Source of the DNA: CADEDH01 sp963732695 | GTDB lineage: Bacteria > Actinomycetota > Acidimicrobiia > Acidimicrobiales > SZUA-35 | Direction of reading: 5' to 3' | DNA length: 64,000 nucleotides | NCBI GenBank assembly: GCA_963732695.1 | Contig: CAVTAP010000025.1 | Location: forward strand, 124,001-188,000 | Shown: positions 43,317-51,528 of the stretch, piece by piece | How positions within the stretch are numbered: the first letter of the stretch is position 1 | Layout of the letters: every line of letters starts with the position of its first letter | The notes under the pieces: generated by a model | The model's input: the letters and a program-made list of their open reading frames with translations, nothing else | What the model was told of the DNA's origin: nothing | Databases searched by the model: none | Translations under genes and position numbers: made by a program

Positions 43317-45755
43317 TCAGATCTGCTCGGCGGCGTCGGCGGCGGAGTCGCCGCCGGCCGCGTTGCCGTCGCCGGCGGCGGCCGCCGCCTCGACGAGCTG
43401 GTCGAACACGGCCGGGGGCTCCCGCCACGGCTCGATCGGCGTGCCGGCTTCGGCCGCCCGCACCGCCTCCCACACCCGCAGGGGCGTGCACGGCATGTCG
43501 ACGTGGCGCACCCCGAGATGGGCCAGGGCGTCGACCACGGCGTTCTGCACCGCCGGGGTGGACCCGATCGTGCTGGCCTCCCCGATGCCTTTCACCCCCA
43601 GCGGGTTGAGGTGGGTGGGGGTGACCGTGTGGTGGACCTCGAAGCTGGGGAACTCGGCGGCCGAGGGGAAGGCGTAGTCCATGAAGTTGCCGGTGATGGG
43701 GTTGCCGGCCTCGTCGAACACCACCTGCTCGTACAGGGCCTGGCTCACGCCCTGGGCCACCCCACCCAGCTGCTGGCCCTCGTAGATCAGCTCGTTCACC
43801 ACCGGGCCGGCATCGTCCACCGCCACGTGGCGCACCAGTACCACCCGGCCCGTATCGAGGTCCACCTCCACCACGGCGATGTGGGTGCCGAAGGGGAAGG
43901 TGCCGTCGGCCTGGGCGAAGTCGAGCTGGGCGGCCAGCCCGGCGGTGCCGTCACCGTGGTCGATCACGCCTTCGGGGGCCTCGGCCGCCCGGGCCGCCAG
44001 GTCGCCCCAGCTCAGGGCCCGGGCCGGCACGCCGGCCACGCCCACGGTGCCGGCGTCGGTGTCGACCACGATGTCGCCCGGGTCGGCCTCCAGAAGGTGG
44101 GCGGCCAGGCTGCGGGCCTTGGCCACGACCTCCTCGGTGGCCCGGGCCACGGCCGACCCGCCGAGTTGCAGGCTCTTCGAGCCGCCGGTGCCGCCGCCCT
44201 TGGGCACCAGGTCGGTGTCGGACTGGACGAGCCGGATCCGCTCCACCGGGATACCGGTCTGCTCCGACACGAGCATGGCGAACGACGTCTGGTGGCCCTG
44301 GCCATGGGCCGACGAGCCGGAGTAGATGGTGGCGCTGCCGTCGGCGTTGATCTCCACGCCGCCGAACTCGCTGCCGCCGCCCCCGGCCGTTACCTCCACG
44401 AACGACGCCACCCCGATGCCGAGCACCGTGCGGTCGCCCGCCTCCCGGCGGCGCCGCTGCTCGGCCCGCAGGTCGTCGTAGCCGGCCAGCTCGGCCGCCC
44501 GCTCCAGCGGCTTCAGGTACTCACCCGAATCGTAGGTGATGCCGGTGAGGGTGGCGAAGGGGAACTGGTCGGGCCGCAGGAAGTTGCGGCGCCGGATCTC
44601 CAGCGGGTCGATCCCCAGCTCGAGGGCGGCCTGGTCGACCAGTCGCTCCAGGAGGGCCGCCGCCTCGGGCCGCCCCGCCCCACGGTAGGCCCCGGTGGGC
44701 GTGGTGTTGGTGACGCCGACGGCGATGTCGAAGCGGATGGCCGGGAAGGCGTAGGTGCCGTTGGACATCCGCTTGGTGCCGGCGGGCAGCATGGTGCCGA
44801 TGTTGGGATAGGCGCCGGCGTCGCCCACCAGGCGCACCCGCAGCCCGGTGAACGTGCCGTCGGACCGGCAGCCCAGCTCGCAGTACTGGACCTGGGCCCG
44901 GGAGTGGACCATGGCCACCATGTTCTCGCTGCGGGTCTCGGTCCAGGTGACGGGCCGGCCCACGATCTGGGCGGCCGCCGCCACGGCCGAGTTCTCCGGG
45001 CACAGGCCGGCCTTGGCCCCGAAGCCGCCGCCCACGTGGGGGCAGATCACCCGGAGCCGGTCGGCCGGCATCTGCAGGGCACCGGCCAGCTGGTCCCGCA
45101 GGATGTGGGGCATCTGGTTGGAGGCGTAGAACGTGAGCCGGCCCGAGGGGCCGTCGCTGCCGTCGCCGGGCACGGCGGCACACGAGTTGGGCTCCATCGG
45201 CGCGCCGGCCAGCCGCTGGTTGACGTAGCGGCCCCGCACCACGTGGTCGGCCCCGGCCAGCACGTCGACCGGCGGGTCGGTGACCGACAGGGCGATGTTG
45301 TCTCCCTTGGCCTCGTGGATGAGGGGGACGCCGTGGTCGAAGGCGTGCTCGGGATCGACGATCACCGGCAGGGGGTCGTAGTCGACGACCACCAGTTCGG
45401 CGGCGTCGACGGCCTGCTGGAACGTCTCGGCCAGCACCATGGCCACGGCCTCGCCCACGAAACGAACCCGGTCGGTGGCCAGCGGCGGGCGGACGAAGGC
45501 GTCGTGCACGGCGATGAAGCCGTGGTGGGGGGCCACCCCCAGCTCGGCGGCGGTGAGCACCGCGGCAACACCGGGGGCGGCCGCCGCCTCGGCCGTGTCG
45601 ACACCGGTGATCACGGCGTGGGCCTCGATCGACCGCACGAACACGCAGTGCAGCACCCCCTCCAGGCCGAGGTCGTAGACGTAGGTGCCGCCCGTCGTGA
45701 GGAGCTCGGGGTCTTCGGTGCGTCGGACACGGTTGCCCAGGATCGATCCAGCCAT
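43317..45755 (-). CDS. CoxL-like (form II) molybdenum hydroxylase large subunit
   Basis: This 812-residue protein is of the xanthine oxidase / CO dehydrogenase large-subunit family, which binds the molybdopterin cofactor. Landmarks are GNRVRRTEDPELLTTGGTYV, APMEPNSCAAVP, HVGGGFGAKAGLCPE (the Mo-site glycine loop), SSAHGQGHQTSFAML, and KGIGEASTIGSTPAVQNAVV with the catalytic Glu. The active-site loop is GAYRGAGRPEAA (Y357), the form II sequence, not the AYRCSFR loop of true CO dehydrogenases, so the substrate is more likely a heterocycle or aldehyde. Medium (FAD) and small (2Fe-2S) subunit genes are absent here. TAGAGT (45762-45767) lies 6 bases before the ATG. Confidence 0.92.
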   Translation of the reverse strand: MAGSILGNRVRRTEDPELLTTGGTYVYDLGLEGVLHCVFVRSIEAHAVITGVDTAEAAAAPGVAAVLTAAELGVAPHHGFIAVHDAFVRPPLATDRVRFVGEAVAMVLAETFQQAVDAAELVVVDYDPLPVIVDPEHAFDHGVPLIHEAKGDNIALSVTDPPVDVLAGADHVVRGRYVNQRLAGAPMEPNSCAAVPGDGSDGPSGRLTFYASNQMPHILRDQLAGALQMPADRLRVICPHVGGGFGAKAGLCPENSAVAAAAQIVGRPVTWTETRSENMVAMVHSRAQVQYCELGCRSDGTFTGLRVRLVGDAGAYPNIGTMLPAGTKRMSNGTYAFPAIRFDIAVGVTNTTPTGAYRGAGRPEAAALLERLVDQAALELGIDPLEIRRRNFLRPDQFPFATLTGITYDSGEYLKPLERAAELAGYDDLRAEQRRRREAGDRTVLGIGVASFVEVTAGGGGSEFGGVEINADGSATIYSGSSAHGQGHQTSFAMLVSEQTGIPVERIRLVQSDTDLVPKGGGTGGSKSLQLGGSAVARATEEVVAKARSLAAHLLEADPGDIVVDTDAGTVGVAGVPARALSWGDLAARAAEAPEGVIDHGDGTAGLAAQLDFAQADGTFPFGTHIAVVEVDLDTGRVVLVRHVAVDDAGPVVNELIYEGQQLGGVAQGVSQALYEQVVFDEAGNPITGNFMDYAFPSAAEFPSFEVHHTVTPTHLNPLGVKGIGEASTIGSTPAVQNAVVDALAHLGVRHVDMPCTPLRVWEAVRAAEAGTPIEPWREPPAVFDQLVEAAAAAGDGNAAGGDSAADAAEQI

Positions 45756-45793
45756 CCGGGCACTCTAGGTTCGACACTGCCTCCTCGCATCCG

Positions 45794-45848
45794 GCCGAAC
45801 TTCGTCGAGAAATACGGCGTAGGACCGTCTATCTCGACGGAGTTCGGC
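45794..45848. repeat. Extragenic palindrome between divergent genes
   Basis: GCCGAACTTCGTCGAGA (45794-45810) and TCTCGACGGAGTTCGGC (45832-45848) form a 17-base stem with one mismatch around a 21-base loop that starts AATACGGCG. It lies between the outward-facing promoters of the CoxL-like gene and the VOC gene, so it is not a terminator for either. It is the cleanest example of the CCGAAC hairpins in the window. Confidence 0.8.
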
Positions 45849-45885
45849 GCTGTCTGGGCGGAGCGGCTCGTCTAGTGTCCGGTTG

Positions 45886-46581
45886 GTGGGAGACGACGAC
45901 GCCGCTGCCCTGGAGATCGCCTGGCTGGAGATCGCCGACCCGCCCGAGCTGTGGGAGGACCTCGGCTACACGGTGGACGGCGACGGCCGGTGCGTGATCG
46001 GCTCCGTCGAGCACCGCCTGGTCGGTCCGCCGGCCGAGGGTGAGCCGGGTGGGATCGTGCGCTGGGCCGTGTTCGGGCCCGACCCCGATGTGGTGGGCCC
46101 CGACGGGATCGACGGCCTGCCCACCCTGCTGCTGGCCGACCCCTACCGCCCCGACGAGGCCCCGGAGCACCCCAACGGCGTGTTCCGCATCGACCACCTG
46201 GTCATCGCCACCTCCGACACGCCCCGCACGGCGGCCGAGCTGACGGCGGTGGGGCTCGGCCGCCGGGGCGGGCGTACCACCAACTCGGCCGGCGATCAGG
46301 TGGACATGGCCTTCTTCTGGGCCGGCCAGGGTGCCCCCGGTGACGCGGTGCTGCTGGAGCTGTCGGGCCCGCCCACCCCGGCACCCGAGCCGAAGCCGGC
46401 CTGGTTCAGGGGCATCGCCTACGCCTGCCACGACCTCGACGCCACCGTCGCCCTGCTCGCCGGCCGCGTCACCGCCCCCCAGGAAGCCGTGCAGCCGGGC
46501 CGGCGCATCGCCGCCCTCACCGGCGCCGCCGGCTCGTCCCTGCCCATGGCGTTCATGACCCCCCACGTCCCCAACCCCTGA
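45886..46581 (+). CDS. VOC-superfamily (glyoxalase-like) protein
   Basis: This 231-residue protein has a central VOC module: NGVFRIDHLVIATSDTPRTA (first metal-strand His), LGRRGGRTTNSAGDQVDMAF, VLLELSGPP (Glu) and AWFRGIAYACHDLDATVALL (His). The N-terminal 90 residues, about IGSVEHRLVGPPAEGEPGGI, are less typical and may be a degenerate half-module. The VOC family includes dioxygenases, isomerases and lyases, so the reaction is open. TAGTGT at 45873-45878 lies 7 bases before GTG 45886, which decides the start over TTG 45883. It opens a rightward gene row with the deacetylases, cupin and amidase. Confidence 0.82.
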   Translation: MGDDDAAALEIAWLEIADPPELWEDLGYTVDGDGRCVIGSVEHRLVGPPAEGEPGGIVRWAVFGPDPDVVGPDGIDGLPTLLLADPYRPDEAPEHPNGVFRIDHLVIATSDTPRTAAELTAVGLGRRGGRTTNSAGDQVDMAFFWAGQGAPGDAVLLELSGPPTPAPEPKPAWFRGIAYACHDLDATVALLAGRVTAPQEAVQPGRRIAALTGAAGSSLPMAFMTPHVPNP

Positions 46582-46614
46582 ACCCGGGGAACCCTGACCC
46601 AGGAGCCGCTGAGC

Positions 46615-47607
46615 ATGGCCGACCGTTCCCCGTTCCTGCCCAATCCGCCCGGCTCGCTGCCGCCGGGCCGGGTCGACTACCTGCCGATGGTCGATCGGCC
46701 CCGCGTCACCTGGCCCGGCGGGGCCCGGGTGGCGTTCTGGATCGCCCCCAACGTCGAGCACTACGAGTACCTGCCGCCCCGCAACCCGGTGCGCAATCCG
46801 TGGCTCCGCAACCCCCACCCCGACGTTCAGGGCTACTCCCAGCGGGACTACGGCAACCGGGTGGGCTTCTGGCGGATGTTGGAGGTGCTCGACAAGCACC
46901 GCACCCCCTGCACGGTGTCGCTCAACCTGGCCGTGTTCGAGCACTTCGGTGAGGTCGGGGCGGCCATGGTGGAGCGGGGGTGGGAGGTGATGAGCCACGG
47001 CATCTACAACACCCGCTACCTCAACGGCATGAGCGAGGAGGAGGAGCGGGCCTTCCTGCTCGACACGATCGAGACCACCCGACGCCACACCGGCCAGTCG
47101 CTCAAGGGGATGCTGTCCCCGGCCGTGGGCAACACCCTGCTCACCCCCGACCTGATGGCCGAGGCCGGCCTGATCTACCACACCGACTGGATGCACGACG
47201 ATCAACCGGTGCCGCTGCGGGTGCGGTCGGGGGCCCGGTTCGTGACGGTGCCGTACTCGACCGAGCTGAACGACGTGCCGGTGTTCCTCAACCACCACAC
47301 CGGAGCCGACTTCGTGGCCATGGCCAAGGCCCAGTTCGACGTGCTGTACCGGGAAGGGGCCGACAGCGGCCGGGTGATGTGCCTCGCCATCCACCCCTAC
47401 CTGATGGGCACCCCCCAGCGGGCCCGCCACCTGGAGGAGATCCTGGACCACGTGAACGCCCACGACCAGGTGTGGCACACCACGGCGGGCCAGATCGCCG
47501 AACATTTCCTGGCCCACCACTACGACGACTTCGTCGATCACGCCGCCGCCCTGGCCGCCGAGCGCCCGCCCGGCCTCCGCGGCCCGAGGTGGGAGGGGGC
47601 ACGCTGA
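46615..47607 (+). CDS. PuuE-type polysaccharide-deacetylase-fold hydrolase
   Basis: This 330-residue NodB-fold protein is closest in feel to cofactor-independent or metal-dependent PuuE allantoinases and related peptidoglycan/chitin deacetylases. It shows VAFWIAPNVEHYEYLPP, YGNRVGFWRMLEVLDKHRTP, EVMSHGIYNTRYLNGMSEEE and CLAIHPYLMGTPQRARHLEE; the His-Pro in the last motif is the usual late catalytic or metal His. With the CoxL-like protein opposite and an amidase downstream, hydrolysis of a cyclic amide or ureide is plausible. CAGGAG lies 13 bases before ATG 46615. The stop overlaps the next start as TGATG. Confidence 0.85.
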   Translation: MADRSPFLPNPPGSLPPGRVDYLPMVDRPRVTWPGGARVAFWIAPNVEHYEYLPPRNPVRNPWLRNPHPDVQGYSQRDYGNRVGFWRMLEVLDKHRTPCTVSLNLAVFEHFGEVGAAMVERGWEVMSHGIYNTRYLNGMSEEEERAFLLDTIETTRRHTGQSLKGMLSPAVGNTLLTPDLMAEAGLIYHTDWMHDDQPVPLRVRSGARFVTVPYSTELNDVPVFLNHHTGADFVAMAKAQFDVLYREGADSGRVMCLAIHPYLMGTPQRARHLEEILDHVNAHDQVWHTTAGQIAEHFLAHHYDDFVDHAAALAAERPPGLRGPRWEGAR

Positions 47608-48542
47608 TGCCGGCCGAGCGCACGCCGGGGATGGACCATCCCCACTACAGCTGGTCGCCGCTGCCGTCCCGGCCCGCACTGCGATGGCCGGGGGGCGAGC
47701 CCCTGGCCGTGGGGGCCATGGTGCTGCTGGAGCACTACGAGTGGTCGCCGCCCGAGGGGTCCTACGGCCTGCGGGCGGCCTCCGGCGGCCTGATCAAGCT
47801 GCCCGAGCCCGACTACCTGCGGCTCACCCACCGGGAGTACGGGCACCGGGTGGGGATCTTCCGCCTGCTCGACGCCCTGGAGGCCCATGGCATCCCGCCC
47901 ACCGTGGCCGTCGACGAGCTCACCGCCGTCCACTACCCCTGGCTGGTCGACCACTGCGTCGGTCGGGGCGCCGAGCTGGTGGCCCACGGCGTGGCCGCCT
48001 CCCGCCTGATCACGTCCCGCATGAGCGAGGACGAGGAGATCGACACGATCGCCCGCTCGATCGAGGCCATCTCCCGGGCCGCCGGGGTGGCCCCCGCCGG
48101 CTGGTTCGGCCCCGAGGGCGTGGAGTCGGCCCGCACCCCGGCCCTGCTGGCGGCGGCCGGGATCCGCTACGTATGCGACTGGCCGAACGACGAGCAGCCC
48201 TACGCCATGACGGTGCCCCAGGGAGAGCTGACGGCCCTGCCCCTCTACCTGGAGGTCGACGACGAGCAGGCGTTGTGGACCCGCCGGATGCGCCTGGCCG
48301 ACTGGCACGACCTGGTGGTGGAGTCGGCCGAGCGGCTCTGGGCCGATGGGGGAGGGGCCGACGGCGCCGTCTCCGGTCGGCTCCTGATGCTGACGCTTCG
48401 GCCGTGGCTGACGGGCCAGCCGTTTCGCCTGCCCACGCTGGAGGGGATCCTGTCGGGCATCGACGCCCTGGGGCCGGTGTGGAAGGCCAGCGGGTCCCAG
48501 ATAGTCGAGGGGTTCGAAGCTGGGCTAACTTCGGGGCATTGA
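47607..48542 (+). CDS. Second PuuE-type deacetylase-fold protein, altered motif
   Basis: This 311-residue paralogue of the preceding gene is translationally coupled to it. The fold landmarks are kept: AVGAMVLLEHYEWSPPEGSY, YGHRVGIFRLLDALEAHGIP, ELVAHGVAASRLITSRMSED and YVCDWPNDEQPYAMTVPQGE. In the late motif the expected His is Arg (LMLTLRPWLTGQPFRLPTLE). It may therefore have different chemistry or act as a partner subunit for the upstream copy. Its end is followed by the cupin after 39 bases. Confidence 0.83.
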   Translation: MPAERTPGMDHPHYSWSPLPSRPALRWPGGEPLAVGAMVLLEHYEWSPPEGSYGLRAASGGLIKLPEPDYLRLTHREYGHRVGIFRLLDALEAHGIPPTVAVDELTAVHYPWLVDHCVGRGAELVAHGVAASRLITSRMSEDEEIDTIARSIEAISRAAGVAPAGWFGPEGVESARTPALLAAAGIRYVCDWPNDEQPYAMTVPQGELTALPLYLEVDDEQALWTRRMRLADWHDLVVESAERLWADGGGADGAVSGRLLMLTLRPWLTGQPFRLPTLEGILSGIDALGPVWKASGSQIVEGFEAGLTSGH

Positions 48543-48581
48543 GGGGGCCCTCCGGGCTCCCGCTCCCCGGGGGATACCGAC

Positions 48582-48992
48582 ATGAGCATCGACAGCGAGC
48601 CCACCACCGCCCCGTCCGAGCTGCTGGTGCAGCACGCGGCCGACGCCGTGTTCGCCCACACCGGGCGCCGGACCTTCTTCGAGTACCGGGAGACCGGGCT
48701 GAAGGAGGCCACCGACGGCCGGTACCGCAGCCAGATCATGCGGGCCACCGACGTGATGGAGCAGACCGGCTGGCACTACCACGTGTGCGACCTCCAATTC
48801 GTCTACGTCATCAAGGGCTGGGTCGACCTCGAGTTCGAGGGCGGGCGCACCGAGCGGGTGACGGCTGGCGACGTGCTGTCGATCCCCAGCGGCACGATCC
48901 ACAACGAGCTGGCCGTGTCGGAGGACTTCGAGGCCATCGAGGTGGTTTCGCCGGCTCATATGGACACCGTCCCCGTCGACGCCCCGGCCTGA
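48582..48992 (+). CDS. Single-domain cupin
   Basis: This 136-residue cupin has motif 1 as GWHYHVCDLQFVYVIKGWVD (two His, with Gln where Glu is usual) and motif 2 as GDVLSIPSGTIHNELA with the final His, enough to hold a metal ion. Small cupins of this type occur as dioxygenases, isomerases or regulators of catabolic operons. The position between the deacetylase pair and the amidase suggests the same pathway. GGGGGA lies 8 bases before ATG 48582. Confidence 0.85.
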   Translation: MSIDSEPTTAPSELLVQHAADAVFAHTGRRTFFEYRETGLKEATDGRYRSQIMRATDVMEQTGWHYHVCDLQFVYVIKGWVDLEFEGGRTERVTAGDVLSIPSGTIHNELAVSEDFEAIEVVSPAHMDTVPVDAPA

Positions 48993-49000
48993 CCCGGGCC

Positions 49001-49047
49001 GAATTCTGACCGGGCGTGACGCCGGGCGACATCCGGTGTCAGAGTTC
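49001..49047. repeat. Extragenic palindrome before the amidase gene
   Basis: GAATTCTGAC (49001-49010) pairs with GTCAGAGTTC (49038-49047) with one mismatch, and CCGGGCG/CGCCGGG-type pairs fill the middle. Preceded by GGCC, it reads GGCCGAATTC, close to the CCGAAC arms seen elsewhere. It occupies the whole cupin-amidase gap and ends 4 bases before the amidase ATG, so it could affect translation. Confidence 0.6.
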
Positions 49048-49051
49048 CCAG

Positions 49052-50605
49052 ATGCGAGTCGAGGAGTACGCCGGGCGGTCGGCGGTGGAGCTGGCCGGCC
49101 TGGTGGCCGCCGGTGAAGTGACGGCAGCCGAGCTGACGGCGCTGGCCCTGGAGGCGGCGGCCCGGGTGGACCCCGGGCTCAACGCCGCGGTCGAGATCTA
49201 CGACGACGCCGCCGAGCGGGCCGCCGCGATGGACGCCGCCGTGGCCCGGGCCGCAGCCGACGGGGTGGCGCCGCCACCTCTGGCCGGGGTGCCGTTCTTC
49301 CGCAAGGACATCGGCGCCTCCGAGGCGGGCAAGCGCACCGAGCTGGGGAGCCGGCTGGCCGAAGGCCTCGTCACCCACCGCGACAGCCACCTCACCACCG
49401 CGTTCAAAGATGCCGGGCTGGTGATCGTCGGCCGTTCCGCCACCTCCGAGATGGGGGCCTACGGCACGGTGGAGAGCGCGGCCCGGGGCATCACGGCCAG
49501 CCCGTGGCACCCGGAGCGGACGCCGGGGGGCTCGTCGGGCGGGTCGGCCGCTCTGGTGGCGGCGGGGGTGGTGCCGGTGGCCCACGCCAACGACGGCGCC
49601 GGCTCCATCCGCATCCCGGCCAGCTGCTGCGGCCTGGTGGGGCTGAAGCCGTCGCGGGGCCGGGTGTCGGCCGGACCGGGGGCGGGGGAGCCCAACTTCG
49701 GCGGCTCGGTGCAGCTCGTGGTGTCCCGCACCGTGGCCGACACGGCGGTGGCGCTCGATGCCGTGGCCGGGGCCCGCCCCGGCGACCCGTTCACCATCCC
49801 GGCCCCGCCCGAGCCGTACGCCGCCACGGTGGCCGCCCCGTTCGCCACCGCGTTGCCGTCGCCGTCGGCCCCCGCCCTGGGCGGGGCGGCGCCAGGGGAG
49901 CGACCGGTGCGGATCGGCGCCACGATCGACGCCTGGGGACCGGGCCCGGTCGACGCCCAGGTGGCGGCGGCCGTCATCCGCGCCGCCGAGGCGCTGGAGC
50001 TCGTGGGCCACTCGCTGGAGTGGGAGCGGTTCCCGTTCGACTACGAGGTGTTCGAGCCGGCCTTCGTGGATCTGTGGGCGGTCGGCACCGGCGGGCCCAT
50101 CGCCGCCGTAGGGGAGCGGATGCACCGCCCGCTGACGGAGGAGTTCCTGGAGCCGGTGACGCTGGCCTGGGTGGAGGCTGCCGGGCGGCTCAGCGCGGCC
50201 GACGTGGCCCACGCCCTCGACACGGTCAACCGCATGGCCCGCCGCATCGGGGCCTGGTTCCAGCGCTATGACGTGCTGCTGGTGCCCACCCTGGCCCAGC
50301 TCCCGCCGCCGTTCGGCCGGATCGACGGCAACCACCCGGGGATGGCGGCGCTCGACAACGCACGGGCCCTGCTGGCCGTGAACCCCTACTGCCCCCTGTT
50401 CAACCTGACGGGCCAGCCGGCACTCACCCTGCCGCTGGGGCAGTCGGTCGAGGGGCTGCCGATCGGGGTGCAGCTGGTGGGCCGGCACGCCGAGGAATCG
50501 CTGCTCCTGGCCCTGGGGGCCCAGTTGGAGCAGGCCCTGCCCTGGGCCCACCGACGTCCCCCGGTGCACGCCGCTGCCGGCGGGCCGACGCCCACCGGCA
50601 GCTGA
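49052..50605 (+). CDS. Amidase signature family hydrolase
   Basis: This 517-residue enzyme has the Ser-cisSer-Lys triad: K85 in PFFRKDIGASE, S161 in the GGSSGGSAAL loop, and nucleophile S185 in NDGAGSIRIPASCCGLVGLK; the spacings agree with fatty acid amide hydrolase. It would cleave a linear amide to acid and ammonia. It also shows PSRGRVSAGPG and the C-terminal NLTGQPALTLPLG. As the last gene of the VOC-deacetylase-deacetylase-cupin row it could complete nitrogen release from a ring-opened compound. ATG 49052 starts at a natural family N-terminus; a GTG 49016 would lie inside the palindrome. Confidence 0.93.
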   Translation: MRVEEYAGRSAVELAGLVAAGEVTAAELTALALEAAARVDPGLNAAVEIYDDAAERAAAMDAAVARAAADGVAPPPLAGVPFFRKDIGASEAGKRTELGSRLAEGLVTHRDSHLTTAFKDAGLVIVGRSATSEMGAYGTVESAARGITASPWHPERTPGGSSGGSAALVAAGVVPVAHANDGAGSIRIPASCCGLVGLKPSRGRVSAGPGAGEPNFGGSVQLVVSRTVADTAVALDAVAGARPGDPFTIPAPPEPYAATVAAPFATALPSPSAPALGGAAPGERPVRIGATIDAWGPGPVDAQVAAAVIRAAEALELVGHSLEWERFPFDYEVFEPAFVDLWAVGTGGPIAAVGERMHRPLTEEFLEPVTLAWVEAAGRLSAADVAHALDTVNRMARRIGAWFQRYDVLLVPTLAQLPPPFGRIDGNHPGMAALDNARALLAVNPYCPLFNLTGQPALTLPLGQSVEGLPIGVQLVGRHAEESLLLALGAQLEQALPWAHRRPPVHAAAGGPTPTGS

Positions 50606-50622
50606 CGAGCGGTTCTCTGGGC

Positions 50623-51366
50623 TCAGTCCCCGGTCGGGTCGAAGGGCACGGCGGCCGGCGGGGCGGCGTCGAGGTCGTGCCGAGGATCGGCCGGAGTCGG
50701 CGTCCGCTTGCGCTGCTGGAGCAGCAGAATGGTCGCACCGACGGCGGCCACGACGCCCAGGCCGAGTCCTGCCAGCGTGAACCGGGCGGCGCCGGCACCG
50801 CCGCCACCCTGGGCCTCGGCCACCGTCTCGAAGTCGACCCTGTCGCCCAGCTCGGGGGTCCAGGTCACGGTGTTGCCGTCGATCTCGCCGGTGGACGACA
50901 CGATCTCGCCGGGGAAGGTGAGGGCGATCCGCGCCTCGAAGCCGTCGGCGGGCACCGAGTCGTCGCCGCCCAGCGTCGAGTCGCTGAAGTCGAGCGTGCC
51001 GGTGACGTGGAACGTGTCGCCGTCGCGCACGATCTGCAGGTCGTCCTCGCCGCCGGAACCGGCGTTGAGCTCGTCCAGCGGTGCCCCCTCCAGGGTGTAG
51101 GTCTGGCCCACGAACGTGTCGTCCTCGTAGGGTTCGACGCTCACGTGGGCGCCCTCGGGCACCCCGCCCGTCTCACCCAGGGCATCCTCGGCCGAGGCCC
51201 CCATCGTCTCGAGCATGGCCTTGTTGAAGGCCACCGTGACCGTGCCGTCCACCGTGTTGTCGGTGTTGATCGTGAGGTCCTCGTCGAGCTTGACGCAGCC
51301 GGTGAGGGCCACGGTCGCCAGCACGGCGGCGGCGGTGGCCAGAAGGCGGGTCTTGGATCGTCTCAT
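50623..51366 (-). CDS. LppM-like lipoprotein
   Basis: This is a 247-residue exported protein. The signal peptide ends VLATVALTGCVKLDEDLTIN, a good lipobox (LTGC). The domain matches the LppM type known from Mycobacterium, where the protein is implicated in phagosome manipulation: NTDNTVDGTVTVAFNKAMLE, and ARIALTFPGEIVSSTGEIDG followed by NTVTWTPELGD. A C-terminal membrane helix (FTLAGLGLGVVAAVGATILL) and a short basic tail follow, so the protein is anchored at both ends. GGGAGAGAG precedes ATG 51366. It is divergent from the alpha/beta hydrolase gene. Confidence 0.88.
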   Translation of the reverse strand: MRRSKTRLLATAAAVLATVALTGCVKLDEDLTINTDNTVDGTVTVAFNKAMLETMGASAEDALGETGGVPEGAHVSVEPYEDDTFVGQTYTLEGAPLDELNAGSGGEDDLQIVRDGDTFHVTGTLDFSDSTLGGDDSVPADGFEARIALTFPGEIVSSTGEIDGNTVTWTPELGDRVDFETVAEAQGGGGAGAARFTLAGLGLGVVAAVGATILLLQQRKRTPTPADPRHDLDAAPPAAVPFDPTGD

Positions 51367-51528
51367 CAGGTTCTCTCTCCCTTTGGTTGGCCGCCGACCG
51401 GGGTCGGCTGGCACCAGCCACCATCGTCGGACGAAACGACCTGTTGTTGAGACCCCCGGTCGGACCCCGGCCCGGCCGCCAACCGCCAGCTAGGCTCCCC
51501 AGCGCTGAGCAGCACGAGGAGGCGAACC

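Noticed and set aside
43317..45755. Carbon monoxide dehydrogenase (aerobic CO oxidation)
   Set aside because: The active-site loop is AYRGAGR, not the Cys-containing loop of form I enzymes, and the other two subunits are missing.
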